NCBI GenBank assembly: GCA_963649295.1
Contig: CAVJHK010000064.1
Location: 1 to 8,238, forward strand
Length of the DNA: 8,238 bases
Source of the DNA: RGIG3528 sp963649295
GTDB taxonomy: Bacteria > Bacillota > Clostridia > Lachnospirales > Lachnospiraceae
Direction of reading: 5' to 3'
In this document: piece by piece, positions 7,216-8,238 of the stretch
Numbering within the stretch: the stretch's first letter is position 1
Layout: every line of letters begins with the position of its first letter
Notes under the pieces: generated by a model
What the model was told of the DNA's origin: nothing
Seen by the model: the letters and a program-made list of their open reading frames with translations, nothing else
Databases searched by the model: none
Translations under genes and position numbers: made by a program

Positions 7216-7812
7216 TCACTCATAAAGAAAACAGTCTTCCGTATGTGCTTTCACGATTCCCGTTGCCTGCAAAAAAGCATAAATCGTCACCGTTCCCACA
7301 AATTTCATTCCCCTTTGCCGTAAATCCGCGGAAATCGCATCTGATAACGGACTCGATGTAATTGTTAAATCGGGTTCTTTTGTTATAAGCCCGCCCGTAA
7401 AGCTTGTAAGATAATTTTTAAAATCGCCGAACTCCTCAGTTATCAGTTTATAAATGCGGCTGTTATCTATACAGGCCTTTATTTTTGCGCGATTTCTGAT
7501 AATCCCGGGATTTTTCATGAGTTCTTCCTTTTTTTGTTCGTCAAAAGAACACACTTTTTCTATATCAAATCCGCAAAAAGCCGCACGCAGGTTTTCGCGC
7601 TTATTCAAAATGCATTCCCACGAAAGTCCCGCCTCGAACGTTTCCAGGATAAAAAGCTCATATAAATCGTGCTCGTTATCAGGCATCCTTCCCCATTCGT
7701 TGTCATGATACGAAATATAAACCGGATTTTTCATGTTGCACCAAAAGCAGCGTGGAAGAGAATGAGCCGGAGACATATTTTGTTTTTTTGTAATCGTATT
7801 TAATGAAGACAT
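7216..7812 (-). CDS. tag: DNA-3-methyladenine glycosylase I
   Basis: 198 aa. Removes 3-methyladenine from alkylated DNA, the first step of base excision repair in the cytoplasm. It is a helix-hairpin-helix-fold enzyme with a structural zinc site. Seen: RCFWC at 21-25, YHDNEWG at 35-41, LETFEAGLSW at 56-65 (Glu57 aligns with the catalytic-pocket Glu38 of E. coli Tag), GIIRNRAKI, RGMKFVGTVTIYAF, and a C-terminal HTEDC. Cys22, His36, His190 and Cys194 match the four zinc ligands Cys4, His17, His175 and Cys179 of E. coli. Relative to E. coli there are about 18 extra N-terminal residues. The start at 7812 has AAAGGA 5 nt upstream, whereas the inner Met13 has no ribosome binding site. It is followed by the HTH stub and then the bioY leader, so no functional link with those genes is implied. 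Confidence 0.95.
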   Translation of the reverse strand: MSSLNTITKKQNMSPAHSLPRCFWCNMKNPVYISYHDNEWGRMPDNEHDLYELFILETFEAGLSWECILNKRENLRAAFCGFDIEKVCSFDEQKKEELMKNPGIIRNRAKIKACIDNSRIYKLITEEFGDFKNYLTSFTGGLITKEPDLTITSSPLSDAISADLRQRGMKFVGTVTIYAFLQATGIVKAHTEDCFLYE

Positions 7813-7817
7813 GATTT

Positions 7818-7823
7818 TCCTTT
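7818..7823 (-). promoter_or_regulatory. tag: Ribosome binding site of tag
   Basis: AAAGGA on the minus strand, 5 nt before the ATG at 7812. It decides for this start over the inner Met13, which lacks such a site. Confidence 0.6.
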
Positions 7824-7902
7824 CTTATAAACAGCTTCCTTTTGTATTTCTTCCCGTATAAAACTGTTTTTCTTACAAGACTCTCTGTGATACCGCATTT
7901 AG

Positions 7903-8085
7903 ACCTTTGCCGACGGTTCCAAAAAAATATACAATGCCATGCCACTCTTAGAAAAACCTATTTATTCGGATTTGAAAAATCTCTCTTTCTTCATGCAAGC
8001 CAAAGTTGACTGCGGCACAGTTATATGGAACAACGACATAGATATCGCTCCGGAACATTTATACGAATGTTCCGAAACGTTTTAA
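7903..8085 (+). pseudogene. 5'-truncated DUF2442-family gene remnant
   Basis: The only plus-strand coding signal in the window. From 7903 to the TAA at 8083 one frame reads 60 residues matching the C-terminal two thirds of DUF2442 proteins (usually about 75-100 aa). It begins TFADGSKKIYNAMPLLEK, continues through VDCGTVIWNNDIDIAPEHLY and ends in ECSETF. The F-x-(D/N)-G, PLLEK, GTVxW and DIxPExLYE elements are characteristic of the family. An in-frame TAG at 7900-7902 cuts off the N terminus, another stop (TGA) lies at 7888-7890, and no start with a ribosome binding site exists. The ATG at 7939 would give only 48 aa and lies within the conserved domain. The role of the family is not established; members often sit next to DUF4160 genes, sometimes described as toxin-antitoxin-like, but no DUF4160 gene is seen here. 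Confidence 0.65.
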
Positions 8086-8238
8086 CCAAAAAAACTCTCA
8101 AACCGATTTTAAAATAACGGTCACTTCAAAGTGCAATTCTCTTCTCAAATCACACTGTCTTAAAAAAACAGTAACCGCCCTGCTGCATTATACTTATCAA
8201 AGTGGACATATTTATTAAATAGATTTACTATTAACATA
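8086..8238. other. Non-coding end of window with clustered short inverted repeats
   Basis: No convincing gene. An imperfect palindrome lies at 8102-8121 (ACCG, then the perfect 10-bp ATTTTAAAAT at 8106-8115, then aaCGGT). A CACTT/AAGTG hairpin lies at 8122-8133 and an ACTGT/ACAGT pair at 8154-8158 and 8168-8172. CGGT at 8118 could also pair with ACCG at 8174-8177. None is followed by a T-run typical of an intrinsic terminator on the plus strand. The minus frame 8187-8098 is open for 29 codons without a start codon. Confidence 0.35.

Noticed and set aside
7813..7900. Promoter for tag
   Set aside because: TTGTAA and TTTATA-like hexamers are present on the minus strand, but at wrong spacing (about 12 bp). 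No pair good enough to report.
7703..7945. 80-codon minus-strand frame overlapping the start of tag
   Set aside because: It overlaps tag in another frame, has no family resemblance, and crosses the DUF2442 remnant on the other strand. It is a shadow frame.
8154..8172. ACTGT/ACAGT hairpin as an intrinsic terminator
   Set aside because: The stem is only 5 bp, A/T rich, with a 9-nt loop and no T-run after it on the plus strand.
8098..8187. 29-codon stop-to-stop minus frame as a transposase remnant
   Set aside because: It reads protein-like in places but has no start codon, is very short, and I cannot tie it to a family. Mentioned only with the inverted repeats.

Overview
The window looks like AT-rich chromosomal DNA from an anaerobic Firmicute of class Clostridia, quite possibly a Lachnospiraceae relative. 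The grounds are the A/T-rich codon choice, GGAGG-type ribosome binding sites, a group II ECF-type BioY, and large hybrid histidine kinases with the SHDIRTPMNAI H-box that such genomes carry in many copies. No marker gene is present, so this placement is inference.

Almost all coding capacity lies on the minus strand. Reading in the direction of transcription from high to low coordinates: (a) about 8238-7813 is gene-poor and holds a 5'-truncated DUF2442 remnant on the plus strand, followed by a cluster of short inverted repeats. (b) 7812-7216 is tag, DNA-3-methyladenine glycosylase I. (c) 7201-7079 is a 40-codon stub resembling the C-terminal end of an XRE-type helix-turn-helix domain. (d) 7063-6895 holds a probable promoter and a leader of about 130 nt with a 3 x 15 bp tandem repeat and an orphan Shine-Dalgarno sequence. 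(e) 6894-6331 is bioY, the biotin-binding S component of an ECF transporter. (f) 6285-3523 is a soluble multi-PAS hybrid histidine kinase. (g) 3526-587 is a membrane-anchored hybrid kinase of BvgS-like layout, with two extracytoplasmic solute-binding-like domains. (h) 590-1 is the N-terminal two thirds of an S66-family LD-carboxypeptidase (LdcA/MccF type), cut by the window edge in an 18-A homopolymer.

The most interesting unit is the run from 6285 to 1. Both junctions are 4-bp ATGA stop/start overlaps, so the two kinases and the peptidase are very probably translated in a coupled way from one mRNA. bioY lies only 45 bp upstream with no terminator in between and may be the first gene of that transcript. 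The two kinases are paralogous in their catalytic cores but carry quite different sensors, one external and one cytoplasmic. Each ends in an intact receiver domain. No HPt domain and no DNA-binding response regulator is visible. A working hypothesis is a two-input signalling module linked to a cell-wall-peptide or antibiotic-peptide carboxypeptidase. This rests on gene order alone; ligand and output are unknown.

No rRNA, tRNA, CRISPR array, insertion sequence, recognisable riboswitch or convincing intrinsic terminator was found.
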